From the NCBI RefSeq assembly GCF_037975245.1, contig NC_092577.1, forward strand, positions 2,379,501-2,443,500: a stretch of 64,000 nucleotides of DNA. Reading direction: 5' to 3'. The notes under the pieces are model-generated. The model had not been told where the DNA came from. It saw nothing but the letters and a program-made list of their open reading frames with translations, and searched no databases. The position numbers were made by a program, and so were the translations under genes. Positions 24,169 to 37,700 of the stretch are shown one piece after another (positions within the stretch are counted from its first letter, which is position 1; every line of letters starts with the position of its first letter). Origin of the DNA: Apostichopus japonicus. Lineage: Eukaryota; Echinodermata; Holothuroidea; Aspidochirotida; Stichopodidae.

Positions 24169-24602
24169 TGCGTGAAATTTTTGTAAAATAAATTTGCAAA
24201 AAGAGTACACCATCATTCTGATAAAGTGAAGGTGAGAGGGGCACTCTGACTGCATCAATAGTCTCCATCTGGAAGGGGGCATCCAAGATGAAATGGCCTG
24301 GAGTAGCCTGGTAAAAAGTAGTTTGCATCACCACCTACTCCCCAAAGACGTAAATCCCAGCTCATTGCTCGAAATTGCAAATATATGCCCGGCAAACCAT
24401 GAATACATGATTTATTGGAAATAAATTTTACTCCAAACTTTCACGAAAAGTAGCACCAGATTGCACCGAGGACCTCCATATTTTGTGAAATTTTCCCAAA
24501 GGGGAGGGGGGCACCCACTCCCCTTAGACCCCTCCCCCAGGACGACGATTAGGCATTTCCCATCTGGGCCCCCCCTTCGGCGAAATCCTGGATCCGCCAC
24601 TG

Positions 24603-27600
24603 GTTACCTCTAATAGAAATACTGCAAAATGTACCTTCAGATTAACTAACTGATTTAACATAACGATCTATCCGATAACACCCTTGAACTTGAAAATAGA
24701 AACTACAAAGGCTGAATAATAAGTAAATTAATTAGAACATGAAGTATACTGTTACTGTATAGGTCCGATACCTAACAAAGACTTGCCATACCCATGTGAT
24801 TGATATAAACGGTGAGCAAGCGCATAGCATGTAACTGTGCTCTATAATGGTACATACTGAGTTGCCGATAAATAGAGAGGGGGTTATAGCGCTCACGAGT
24901 GTTAAATCTCTGCAAAAATAAACTAAGTCCGAGATCTGTGTAGTGCGTTAGTATCATTAAAAAATTACCATTGACTTTGTGTTAGCTCCGTGGGGTGTTG
25001 CAAATGTTCAAAGCCCCCAGTCACAAGCCCCCCCCACGGTATGGTACTCATACTTCATGAACTAGCTGGTACATACGAAATTTGGGTCAGGACTTAGATT
25101 GGGTCAAATCCTTTTTTTCGATGGCTCACGGGGCCCGAATCACATGCCAGATATGCCAATTTTGTTTTTGACTTAAAAAAAAAAAAATGAAACAGCTCCC
25201 ATTGACTTTGTGTTAGCTCCGTGGGGTGTTGCAAATGTTCAGAGCCCCCAAGCCCAAGATAAATAAGGTGATTAAATAATACTAATATGTGGTCAACGTT
25301 CTAAACAATTGATGACACCTCAGTAACAGGTAATTTTTCTACATTCTAGAAAATAAACAAAACAACGAGTACTTACGAACTATTAATTTGCCAGGACAAA
25401 AACTGAAACACAAAAAGAGAGGCTGGTAGGCGAATAAGACAGTGTTGCCACCAATACATAAACTGGATACTGCAGTGTACAACCTGCTAAAACAAGCTGT
25501 TATTAACAACTGAACTAATGTGAAAATTACAGGGATAGCTGAGGGAGAAAATCTAATGTATGACCATAGACAGCTTTTTACGATCACAGACGGAAAGGAA
25601 TGTCTCACATTGGCCGGACTAATGTGACCCCTGAGACCATATGGGCAGACCAGCTCTCCATCTATGGATGAAGGACACTTAATTACTAACAGGTATACGT
25701 GTGGCTAAAAATATATTAAAGGGCATGACAAGTAATATTAAGGCGACATTCTACAATGGGTGCGCATGTTTAAAAGACATTTTAGTAATGCTTTACTGCA
25801 TTTAACATTGCAAAATTTATCCATTATATTAAGATGGTTATTATTTTCTTTATGGAGTGGGGGGCATGTGACAGGGGGCGCATTAATATTATGCTATCTT
25901 TCAGTTCTCACATTGTAAAACTGAAGTCTTCGCATTTTCCTATAGGCCTCTGTGTTTCCAACTATCCCTTCATACACATACATTTATGACTAAATCTAAA
26001 ATGGGTAATGGGTTTATACTTAAATTATTCATACCCACTCTGAAAATAACCGTCTTTTTGAAATCAATGTAACTTAAATCATGAAGACATAAAGGATCTA
26101 TTATTATTATTGTGTAAGTTTATAGCTAAATAAACTGAAATATGTATCATAGGCCTATACGAATTCTAGACACCGTTTGCTAAATTTATCATTAAGAAAG
26201 AAAGCAAGTACAAATATATGACTTGAGTCACAAATTTCCCTTGTTCAATTATTTTCTTACAATTTGTTACCATTTGAGATCGGAAAATTGCAAGTTATTA
26301 GGTCTGAAAATGTGTGAAACTTGGAATATCTCACGACGCACATGAAGGTTCACAAATTAATGCATGACTAAGAAAATGATTGCTGCCCTCTTCTCCTAAA
26401 CTATTTTTAGATCATCGCACAGCAAGCAGTACACAATACTGTCAGTAATAATAACATATTGTGTGCTTGGTATAGTCTGCTAGCAGGCGCCTGTGTGCAA
26501 TTTAGTATTGAGAAGGCAAAGAGAAAACCCGACGGACAAGTGATAAATAATTTAAGAGCGTGAAGCCTTTCTCTGACGTGAGTATACCTCAAGTGACATG
26601 AGAACGTAGTTACTCTCTTCCATGCTCGTATCTTTAACCCGTCCTCTCTCTTAATTGTTCAAATACCTTTATCACGAAAATAACTGAATTTTACTGTACC
26701 ATCAGTCAGTGTCAACAGAGTAAGGCTTTGGCCTGGGCTAAGCATAACTTTAGGCTTAGAACAATTACTAGGCTTGGACACAGACTAGGCCTGTTAGTAC
26801 TGTTGGTGTTACTATGTTTATAAGGTGAGAGCTATTCACCCGATCGTCGCTTCAATAATAAAGTTTATTTACCCAATCGTCGGTTGACAAAGAGATTCAT
26901 TGGTGCTTATTTACCTGATCATAGGTTTAATATGCCTGATGTGACGCTTGTTAAGCTCACCATTTGGGGGTGAGATGTATACATTTGCCTTTTCAACACT
27001 CTTCCCTATTTCAACCCCACCTCTGCTAACATTCCTAAATAGTTAAAGTAGTAATATTAGCCCAACCTTGCATGTAACCCAAGTGTGAAACTAATTTATT
27101 GCCTAAGTATTCCTCAGAAGGCACCTTTCACTTCAAAAACTTTTATTGGGAGGACCGCATAGTCCTTTACACTGGAGTCAGCTTGAATGACTTCCGGGCA
27201 AACTACCTAGGCCTATATATATATATATATGTTATATTTGACAAAATATAATACAATTTTGGGGGGCACACTTCTTGTTCTTTTATTCAATTACACAACA
27301 CAAAGATAATGTAATGCATCTAAACACTTAGCATGATTTGACTGTGTAGCCAAGATGCATAGACACAAATTGTTTCCACTCTGGCTTGATGAGTCTCTCT
27401 CAGCTCACAGACTGATCACATGAATAAGCGACGATTGGGTTTATCGTGGTAAACTATTCATAAATAGCTTGATGGATCATAGTGTAGTGTAATTGTGTAA
27501 ACCACACGGGAGGGTACCCAAAGAAATTTGTACTGTAATGTAAATGAGACGGATAAATCTAACAATTTTCATCCACACTGTTTTTGTGGTTTCTATTTAC

Positions 27601-28534
27601 CATAGGCCATTTTCCAGTTATAAGAATAAACCTGTCACTATGGCAATATTAACCATATTATCAAAGGAAATGTCTCTTACTAGCAAATGTTCACTTGTCT
27701 TATTTTGAAAGGAAACACTTGTGGACAGCTGTCTGAAAATGTTAGGCCTCATGACCCAGGAAGACTGAGCCATGACCAGGTCCCCTTGCCAACCCCCCCC
27801 CCCACCCCTTCACCTGTAAGATTCAATGCTCAGAATGCTTGATAACTAGCTTGGACTATGGGGTTGATGTTAAAAAATTAACCAGATGGATAGCCGCAAG
27901 CTGAAATCTGCACAAATCTGTTCAGTTGAATCTTCCAACGGTAAGAAAAGTCCTGGGACCCACCAAAACTGCTTTTACGTCCCGCCCCCGTAGTTTGCAG
28001 ACTGTCCTTCTGGGGTACTCTAATGACCAGATGAAATGTGTGAATACATATGTACCCATATCAAACATTTTTGGCATCTTGTATGGCTATTTTTACATTC
28101 ATGAATATCTTCCCTGTAAATAACTGAAATACTAAATTGTTCTTTGTGAGTACAGTTACTGATATTCCTGTATAACTTTTATATTTAATTATTTTATCAA
28201 TGTGTCCATTTTTCAATTCTTTGTATATTGATATATTTATATGTACAGTGGTTTTCCTAGTGTTTGCACTCAAATTATTATTTTTTCCCCTTAATTTCAA
28301 AATATTGATAATTTGCAAACCATATTGCTGTTAAATATCAGTAAAGTGTACCCTGTGTTCTTTAACAGGCACACATTATTCCTCAAAATATGTTGTATAA
28401 ATTTGTTTTTCTCCCTCACTATTTCAGAATATTATTGATATGGAATAAAGTTGAAGAATGACATTTTTGAGAGGAAACAGTGATATTTTACTACAATATT
28501 AAAAAAAGTGAAAAAGGTTTTCACCATTACAAAG
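24603..28534. other. Intergenic region upstream of SLC12A8
   Basis: No gene seen. A ~43-bp direct repeat (ccattgactttgtgttagct, then ccgtggggtgttgcaaatgt) occurs at 24968 and 25199. An inverted pair, cacccgatcgtcgctt (26833) and aagcgacgattgggt (27426), could be the ends of a ~600-bp element. A short (TA)n run lies near 27218. The SLC12A8 promoter and any 5' UTR exon would be here but are not identifiable. Confidence 0.4.
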
Positions 28535-28732
28535 ATGGCTGACAATGATGGGCTATTGGGATCTCACGAAGATGAGAAACCAGCACAAAAGCAGATAGAT
28601 TGGGGCCGCTACGGCCTCAGTGAGGACAATAATGCCAATAGCAAAACAGATGTTGGCGCAGCCTTTGGGCATAAAGACGGTTACCAGAATCTAGGAGATG
28701 ATAATATCCATGATCTTTATGATGAGCAGCAG
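28535..28732 (+). CDS. SLC12A8: SLC12A8 exon 1, cytosolic N-terminus
   Basis: I start at the ATG in context aaagATGGc, the first ATG in the frame; the frame is open further upstream only through a GTG. Encodes 66 hydrophilic residues ([15 protein letters not shown]..., ending YDEQQ), then gtaaga. The N-terminus is poorly conserved in the family, so linkage to exon 2 rests on phase, strand and lack of another candidate. Confidence 0.75.
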
Positions 28733-31700
28733 GTAAGATACTTTTAACCATTGCCCACCCATACTCACCTACTCTGCCTCTCAATATTTTCTGCAGGGCC
28801 CCCTCATTTACCCAGGGCTATAGTCCCCTGACCCCTCACATCAGTCCTGGACACATCTCGCACACATCCCTTTTCAGTCCCCATTTCTCGTCAGGCCTGT
28901 GCTAATCTATGACTGGATGGGAGAGGACTCATAGCTCCCAACTCTTGAGAAGGCAAATGCTGGTCCATGCCACGAATCGCTGTCCTGGGGAGGGGTATAA
29001 GGGGAGGGGGTGTCCCCCTCCCCTTTTGAATTTTTTTGGAATCCTGGTGATGCCTACATGTAAAATGGTGGCACATAAAAGGCTTTTGTCACCCAAAATT
29101 TTCTGAGAAATATGCATTTTTTTGTGTGTAACATCAATAAATTGAATAGTAGGTGATAATTCATTCTTTCCCGTGGCATGAAAATGTTCGCTTCTCGCCC
29201 CAATGGAAAGAAATATAGGCTAATTTGAGGTTCAAATGATGCTGTAAAGGAGGTTTTATACTCTATTATGCTAAATGCTAAAGAAATGATGGTTGCTACT
29301 TAGTCAAAATTTGATGCAATTTTTTTTTATGTATACTTGACAATTACAATGCGGGTTTTTCGGACGCTTGCGCGGGTCAGCGGGTTTGGGTGCTAGAATA
29401 CGGGTCCAGCTCGCGAATTGCGGGTCAGTTGGGAGCTCTGGGACTTGAGATGACCAACAAAAGCTGCTGTATTCATGAATCAATAGCAGCTTGTGATCAT
29501 CCCTGCTGCATAACCTGTATTAATTTTAAGTTATTTATGTTAATTCCATAAAATGTTACAAAAAGTAGAAATTCAATTACAGTTACTGTGCATCTGGAAT
29601 ATATCATGTTAACTGTAATGAACCTGAACTTGTTTGCACCATGGGAAGTATTTATGTGGTGTCAATTTGTGTGGTGTCCATTGTGTCTCCATTGTGTGTG
29701 AATATTGCATGGCTTGGTGTATTGGTCAAAGCTGCAGTTAACGTACTGGTACTGTACCTATACGTAAAGTTCTGTCTTTCACATTCAAGATAGATGTGTT
29801 TGACAACTTTGGAAAATTGTCATTCTATATATTCCTATTTTATTTTAAAGTTCCTTCCAAATATATTTACTTCATCTTCCTTGTAAAATGTTATCCTTTT
29901 AATGTCTTTTGTCTCAACAGTGTATATTCATTATTTAGTTAAATTGTGAAATAGAGTTTCTTAATTATTTTTGGTTTCAATTACTTTTAGCTTTCTTATC
30001 CTTTAAAAATGAAAGCTTTGTAATGTTGAAAATAAATTTGCTCTTTTGATGGGTATCAATTCAAAAATTCAAAAAGAAAAAGGAAATGTGAGAAACTGGT
30101 GTTTGGTCAGCAGTATTACCTGTCTCAGTATGCCATGTAGAATATTATGATAATTAATATGAAAATGAATAATGGAAAACTGGGAAAGTTTAGACAATGG
30201 AAAAAGAGCAAGGAAGTTATGGTTAGAACGGGATTCCAACCAGAATAGCTATCAAATTGGACGGTTTATCACTGACATGGTTTACCAAGGACATGGTTTA
30301 CCAAGGACATGGTTTACCAAGGACATGGTTGACCAAGGACATGGTTTACCAAGGACATGGTTTACCAAGGACTTGGTTTACCAAGGACCTGGTTAACTAA
30401 GGACATGGTTTACCAAGGACATGGTAAACTATGGACATGGTTTACCAAGGACATGGTTTACCAAGGACATGGTTTACCAAGGACATGGTTTACCAAGGAC
30501 ATTGTTTACCAAGGACATGGTTTACCAAGAACATGGTTCACCAAGGACATGGTTTACCAAAGACATGGTTTACCAAGGACATGGTTTACCAAGGACATGG
30601 TTTACCAAGGACATGGTTCACCAAGGACATGGTTTAACAAGGACATGGTTTTCAAAGAACATGGTTTACTTTGTAATGTTGGGCTGTACACTGTACTCAC
30701 CAGATAGAAGGGACACTTATTTACTGTTTTTCCTTTCACAGTAAATTTTTATGAATTGACTAAAGAACAACATATTAAACTCTGACAATGCTAGAGGTTG
30801 TTATACATGAGGCTTAATATAAGAGGCTAAGCCCTACAGATACCAGTTGCAATGTTATCTCAGTACATAATTACTGTATGTGTCATACTCTACTCTACTC
30901 AACATATATAGGCATTTGTGGTGAGTGAATTTGTCATCAAGGTTCATCAACAGTTGAATCTTGTAATTTTAGAGGACTTTTAGTCGAATGCATGTGAACA
31001 GTGCAAGTGAATGTCCTCTGAGTTGAATAAATATTCTGATCTTTTGAAACCATCCTTTCGGAGGAGTCCCAGCAGAACTGCAATAAATCTGGGAGCAGTG
31101 CTGTTGACCTTTTAATTGCTCCTGTAAGCTTCTAAAGGGCAAGTATAGATTCCCTTTAAGCCCTTTAACAAACAAATCTGCTGTACGTACAAGCAACGGG
31201 ATCCCTCTTGACATTTACGGATTACTTGAATCAGGTTTACACTGATGAGGCAGCTAAATATTTACATTGGCTGTTGTCTGAACAGCCCAGTTTGAGTAGA
31301 CTTTGTTCTGTAATATAAACAGTGATGTACATAGAGAGAGAGAGAGGTGGAGCTGTAACAGTGTGTGTTTGTAAATCTCAACATAAATTTAGGTTGCCTT
31401 GGGAATGAGCTGTAGGAAGATAAATGATGAGAAGAGGCTTGTGTCTGTATGTCTTGTATCGTATGAAATGTACTATATTAATTAAGGGATAATATACAAT
31501 ATAGGGAAGGAAAAATGATACAATATAAAGGGAGATGAGGTACAGTAATATGCAGAGATAATATCATGAGAGACTTTTGTCGGTATGTCTTGTGCGTTAT
31601 ATCTTCACTTAATGAATATAAAATGTACTGTATTGGGGGATAATATACAATATAGGGAAGGGAATAACTACAATATATACGGAGATAATGTATGGTTTAC

Positions 31701-34700
31701 AGTACTTAGGGATATAATATGCAGAGATAATATGATGAGAGACTTGTGTCGGTACATCTTGTGTGTTATATCTTCACTTAATGAATATAAATGTTCTGTA
31801 TTCAGGGATAATATACAATATAGGGAAGGGAAAATGATAAAATATAGGGAGATAATGTACAGTGTACTTAGGGAGATAATATGCAGAGATAATATGATGA
31901 TAAGCTTGTGTCTGTATGTCTTGTACGACATATCTTCACTTAATATAAAATGTACTGTATTGGGGGATAATATACAATATAGGGAGGGAAAAAATAATAC
32001 AATATCAGGAGATAATGTACAGTGTACTTTGGGAGATAATATGCAGAGATAATTTAATGAGAGACTTCAGTCTGTATACAGTATCTTGTCTTGTATGTTA
32101 TATCTGCACTTAATCAATATAAAATGTACTGTATAGGGGGATAATATATACTGTAATATAGGGAGATATAAATGTACAGTATAAGAAGTGAGATAATGTA
32201 CAATGTTCTTAGGGAGATAATATATGCTACAGGGAGATAATGTATAATGTACAGTATACTTAGTGAGATTATATGGAGATGATATAAATAGTTTAGGGAG
32301 GTACAGTATTAGTACAGGGAGATATTATTATTATATAGGGATTAATCTACATTATAGGCCTGGAGATAATTAATACAGTTTAATAGGGAAATAATATATC
32401 TTGTTTAAGGAGTTAATATGTTTGGAGATATTATACACTTATACTTAACACATTCTATGGAAATGCTTTGCAGTTTCTCAATGAGCAAAGCACTAGTTAA
32501 ATAAACTACAATATCATGTACACCCTGTGACTTTTGTCTACTGGTAAGTCTCATTTATTATTGTTATTATTATTATTATGAGAATTTAATAGGTGTTTAC
32601 CTCAATTTACTGAAATTTTTTGTCAGCTTTACTGTGACTAAAAATGCCCATTGGGCAAAAGAAAATAACAAGTTTTTTTTTGGTTGTTGTTATAAATGAT
32701 ATACATTAATGCCCCAGCTCTGTATTGAAAAGCTTTACATGGTATGATAAGTCCTATAAAATACAATGATTTTAACACAAATAACAAAATACCACAAAAG
32801 ATAAACTATTTACATACATGTGGTTTTAACACAAATTATAACATTGAAATATTACAAAAGAAACATGAGTTTGTAAGATACTTGACCAGTGTTAACACAA
32901 CTAATGAATTTCCAACCAAAGAAGCTTGCTTCAGTCTGTACGATGGTTTTAATTCAAACTACAATATGCCATGAAAGAAACAAAATTTCCTTTAAATATA
33001 TACATACAGTAATATTAATACAAATTATAACATTGAATTATTAAAACAGACACAAAAGTATGTAAATAACAGTGGCTTTTATACAACAAAATATGTATAA
33101 ATGAAAAAGAAGCAAAAAAGCTCAAAAAATGATACTGTAAAAGATACAGTGGATTGAACGCAAATTATAACAATAAAACAGGAAGTGAAGGAGGAATTTT
33201 GGGAGCTCTTTCGAGAACGATCCAGAGATGATGTTTAGTTAAATATGAGTCAGGTGGAGTGTTAATTATAAAGTGCATTTGAACTCTGACAAGTATGTGG
33301 CATAATGTGATGAATGGTTGCTAGAGATAAGTATACATGTATGTACACACTACAGCCTGTACTTAAGTTAGTCTGGTTGTACTCTGTAAATAGTAATTGA
33401 TAGAAGATCCTGATAAAAACCTTGTGAAATCTGCACCCGTGCTCTTAGCCCCCCCCCCCCCCCCTTTTATTCCTGTTTTTTTTTAGGTGTATGTAATATT
33501 GTTTTACATTTGAGATCATTTAATTAGATCATTTAATTATTCTGATTTAATTGATTGGTTTTAATGAACTACATACATGTGTAGGAGAATAGTCACACTT
33601 ACCATTTCATTTATTTGTAATCAGAATAATTTATAGTTTTTAATATATCATTAAATATACAGTTTCCAATTTTTTCTGGAATCGTTTTTAAAGTAATGTA
33701 AACAATATAATTTTAATCTATGCATGGGTGTTGTACATGTGTGTTTAACTACATACAGGCATTTCTCATAGCAAGTGATTTGTATCGTCGTCAGAGACTA
33801 AAAAATCCCTCTGGACGACCAAAATCAGTTTTGGAGGTCATGAGATGTACTAGTTGTATACATCAAGTTCAGATTGTATTGTACATAAACACAGTTAATA
33901 TACCCCCAATTCTAAGGTAAAATGATAAACTGAAATTATCCTCCATCACAGATAATGAAATAATTGAACAAAAATATTGGTAAGGACCGTAACAGTACAG
34001 TACTGTATGATGCACCCAAACAGGAGTTCTGTTTAATTGGCAGGCCCAAAGCTACATGTGATATATTCATTCAATCTACACATTTCTTCTATGTAGTGCA
34101 CATATTGGTGTTCTATTCACCTAACCTACACAGTGTACATATTTGCATTCTATTTGAACACCAAACCTACACATCTCTCATGCAATTTTGTGAATTTACA
34201 TAATGGTGTTCTATTCACCAAACCTACACATCTCTCCTAGATGGTGTACATGTTGGTGTTCTATTTACCAAACCTACACATCTCTCCTAGAGTTTACATA
34301 TTGCTGTTCTATTCACCAAATCTACACATCTCTCCTACAGTGTACATATTGCTGTTCTATTCACCAAATCTACACATCTCCCCTACAGTGTACATATTGC
34401 TGTTCTATTCACCAAACCTACACATCTCTCATACAGTGTACATATTGCTGTTCTATTCACCAAACCTACACATCTCTCCTACAGTGTACATATTGGTGTT
34501 CTATTCACCAAATCTACACATCTCTCCTATAGTGTACATATTGCTGTTCTATTCACCAAATCTACACATCTCTCCTACAGTGTACATATTGCTGTTCTAT
34601 TCACCAAATCTACACATCTCCCCTACAGTGTACATATTGCTGTTCTATTCACCAAACCTACACATCTCTCCTACAGTGTACATATTGGTGTTCTATTCAC

Positions 34701-37700
34701 CAAATCTACACATCTCTCCTATAGTGTACATATTGCTGTTCTATTCACCAAATCTACACATCTCTCCTACAGTGTACATATTGCTGTTCTATTCACCTAA
34801 CCTACACAGTGTACATATTTGCATTCTATTTGAACACCAAACCTACACATCTCTCATGCAATTTTGTGAATTTACATAATGGTGTTCTATTCACCAAACC
34901 TACACATCTCTCCTAGATGGTGTACATGTTGGTGTTCTATTTACCAAACCTACACATCTCTCCTAGAGTTTACATATTGCTGTTCTATTCACCAAATCTA
35001 CACATCTCTCCTACAGTGTACATATTGCTGTTCTATTCACCAAATCTACACATCTCCCCTACAGTGTACATATTGCTGTTCTATTCACCAAACCTACACA
35101 TCTCTCATACAGTGTACATATTGCTGTTCTATTCACCAAACCTACACATCTCTCCTACAGTGTACATATTGGTGTTCTATTCACCAAATCTACACATCTC
35201 TCCTATAGTGTACATATTGCTGTTCTATTCACCAAATCTACACATCTCTCCTACAGTGTACATATTGCTGTTCTATTCACCAAATCTACACATCTCCCCT
35301 ACAGTGTACATATTGCTGTTCTATTCACCAAACCTACACATCTCTCATACAGTGTACATATTGCTGTTCTATTCACCAAACCTACACATCTCTCCTACAG
35401 TGTACATATTGGTGTTCTAGTCACCAAATCTACACATCTCTCCTACAGTGTACATATTGCTGTTCTATTCACCAAATCTACACATCTCCCCTACAGTGTA
35501 CATATTGCTGTTCTATTCACCAAACCTACACATCTCTCCTACAGTGTACATATTGGTGTTCTATTCACCAAATCTACACATCTCTCCTACAGTGAACATA
35601 TTGCTGTTCTATTCACCAAATCTACACATCTCCCCTACAGTGTACATATTGCTGTTCTATTCACCAAACCTACACATCTCTCCTACAGTGTACATATTGC
35701 TGTTCTATTCACCAAATCTACACATCTCTCCTACAGTGTACATATTGCTGTTCTATTCACCAAACCTACACATCTCTCCTACAGTGTACATATTGCTGTT
35801 CTATTCACCAAATCTACACATCTCTCCTACAGTGTACATATTGCTGTTCTATTCACCAAACCTACACATCTCTCCTACAGTGTACATATCGCTGTTCTAT
35901 TCACCAAATCTACACATCTCTCCTACAGTGTACATATTGCTGTTCTATTCACCAAACCTACACATCTCTCCTACAGTGTACATATTGCTGTTCTATTCAC
36001 CAAACCTACACATCTCTCCTCCAGTGTACATATCGCTGTTCTATTCACCAAACCTACACATCTCTCCTACAGTGTACATATTGGTGTTCTATTCACCAAA
36101 TCTACACATCTCTCCTACAGTGTACATATTGCTGTTCTATTCACCAAACCTACACATCTCTCCTACAGTGTACATATTGCTGTTCTATTCACCAAACCTA
36201 CACATCTCTCCTCCAGTGTACATATTGCTGTTCTATTCACCAAATCTACACATCTCCCCTACAGTGTACATATTGCTGTTCTATTCACCAAATCTACACA
36301 TCTCTCCTACAGTGTACATATTGCTGTTCTATTCACCAAACCTACACATCTCTCCTACAGTGTACATATTGCTGTTCTATTCACCAAACCTACACATCTC
36401 TCCTCCAGTGTACATATTGCTGTTCTATTCACCAAATCTACACATCTCCCCTACAGTGTACATATTGCTGTTCTATTCACCAAATCTACACATCTCCCCT
36501 ACAGTGTACATATTGCTGTTCTATTCACCAAATCTACACATCTCTCCTACAGTGTATATACATTGTAGGTTGTTCACTCTTTGTTTATTTTTGCTACACT
36601 TTTTTTTTGCTTTCCGGACAGCCAAATTTGCTGTTCCGACAATCAAAAAGTCCGACCTGGTTGTCTGATGGACAAGCAGAAGAAATCCATCAAAGCTTGC
36701 CTTGTATCCTATTAGCTATACAGTACATTGTATTATGCAATCCAACAACGAAGCAAATTCATGAAGCCCTGTAACTGTGGGAAAGTGTTACAGTGATAAC
36801 AGTGTAGACACAAGGTCTTTGTATACATCTGAAATTTAGTTGGGTTTGACGTACCTGCAACATTCGAAACGTCCATGATAAGAACGGCATCCAGTTTCCC
36901 AGAAGTACTGTGTCATTAGTGTACATCAGAATTTATGGCATAGCTGTGGGTGGAATATAACCCTGAACAGTACATAAATTTTATACATACAGCACAGTAT
37001 AGTTGCTCCTCGCTTACCTGTCTCTCACTCCACATCTGCACTTTCTTATCTACCTAAACTGCACATTGGAACGTATTAGCACCGCCCACTTACTCCACCT
37101 TTTGAATCTACCATTCTGAAGGAAAACTATGCAAAGTATCAATCTAGATTTGTTTTGACATTTTTCCACCGTTATTTTGGTGATATTTTGATTCTGGTGA
37201 TCGTTTTTGGCTCCTCTTTGTACCTTCCTCCCCCTCCCAGATCCCCTCCCCAGTCCTCTCGTCGATCCCCTCCCCGATCCTCTCTCTGATCCCCATCCTC
37301 TCCATGATCATCTCCACGATCCTCTTCACTGCTGTAAGTGCAGCTCTCTCCTAATATGTGTTAAAACTGTTCCAAAGTTTGGCAGTATATATTTAATTAG
37401 CAGTTTAAATCATAAACTTTTAATACGTCAGTGTATTAAATGAGCAAATTTGTGTCCTAGCTAAATCGACCTATTCATCAAAGTTAAAGGAAAGACTGAG
37501 TGATATCACCTATTATTATTATCATTATTTACCAGATTTATATAGCTTGCTCTTTTCATGCTTAAGCATGTTCAAGAGCGCCTTACAATGCAGGTTGGCC
37601 GGTTTTTACCGGGCGGTTTTTACCGCCCCGGGAAAAACAAGTTTTTTACCGGTTTTTACCGGGAGGTTTTTCCCACCTATAAGTGGGAAAAACTGGGAAA

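Larger units (their letters stand above)
22721..24602. mobile_element. Outer hAT-like element carrying a nested insertion
   Basis: Starts caggggcggatccagg and ends with the inverse cctggatccgccactg. It is flanked by a short direct repeat: GGTTACC at 22715-22721 and 24602-24608, overlapping the ends by one base. The interior is interrupted by the element at 22833-24168. The left part has runs of G and C; no transposase frame is seen. Confidence 0.65.

Noticed and set aside
33759-33840. Exon-like block in SLC12A8 intron 1 ([20 protein letters not shown]) after tacatacag
   Set aside because: The acceptor is plausible, but the right end has no good donor (only gtcatg) and no family similarity is recognised.
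35448-36668. 406-codon reading frame
   Set aside because: Made entirely of the 48-bp minisatellite plus a short unrelated tail; intronic, no start context or domain. Treated as a repeat.
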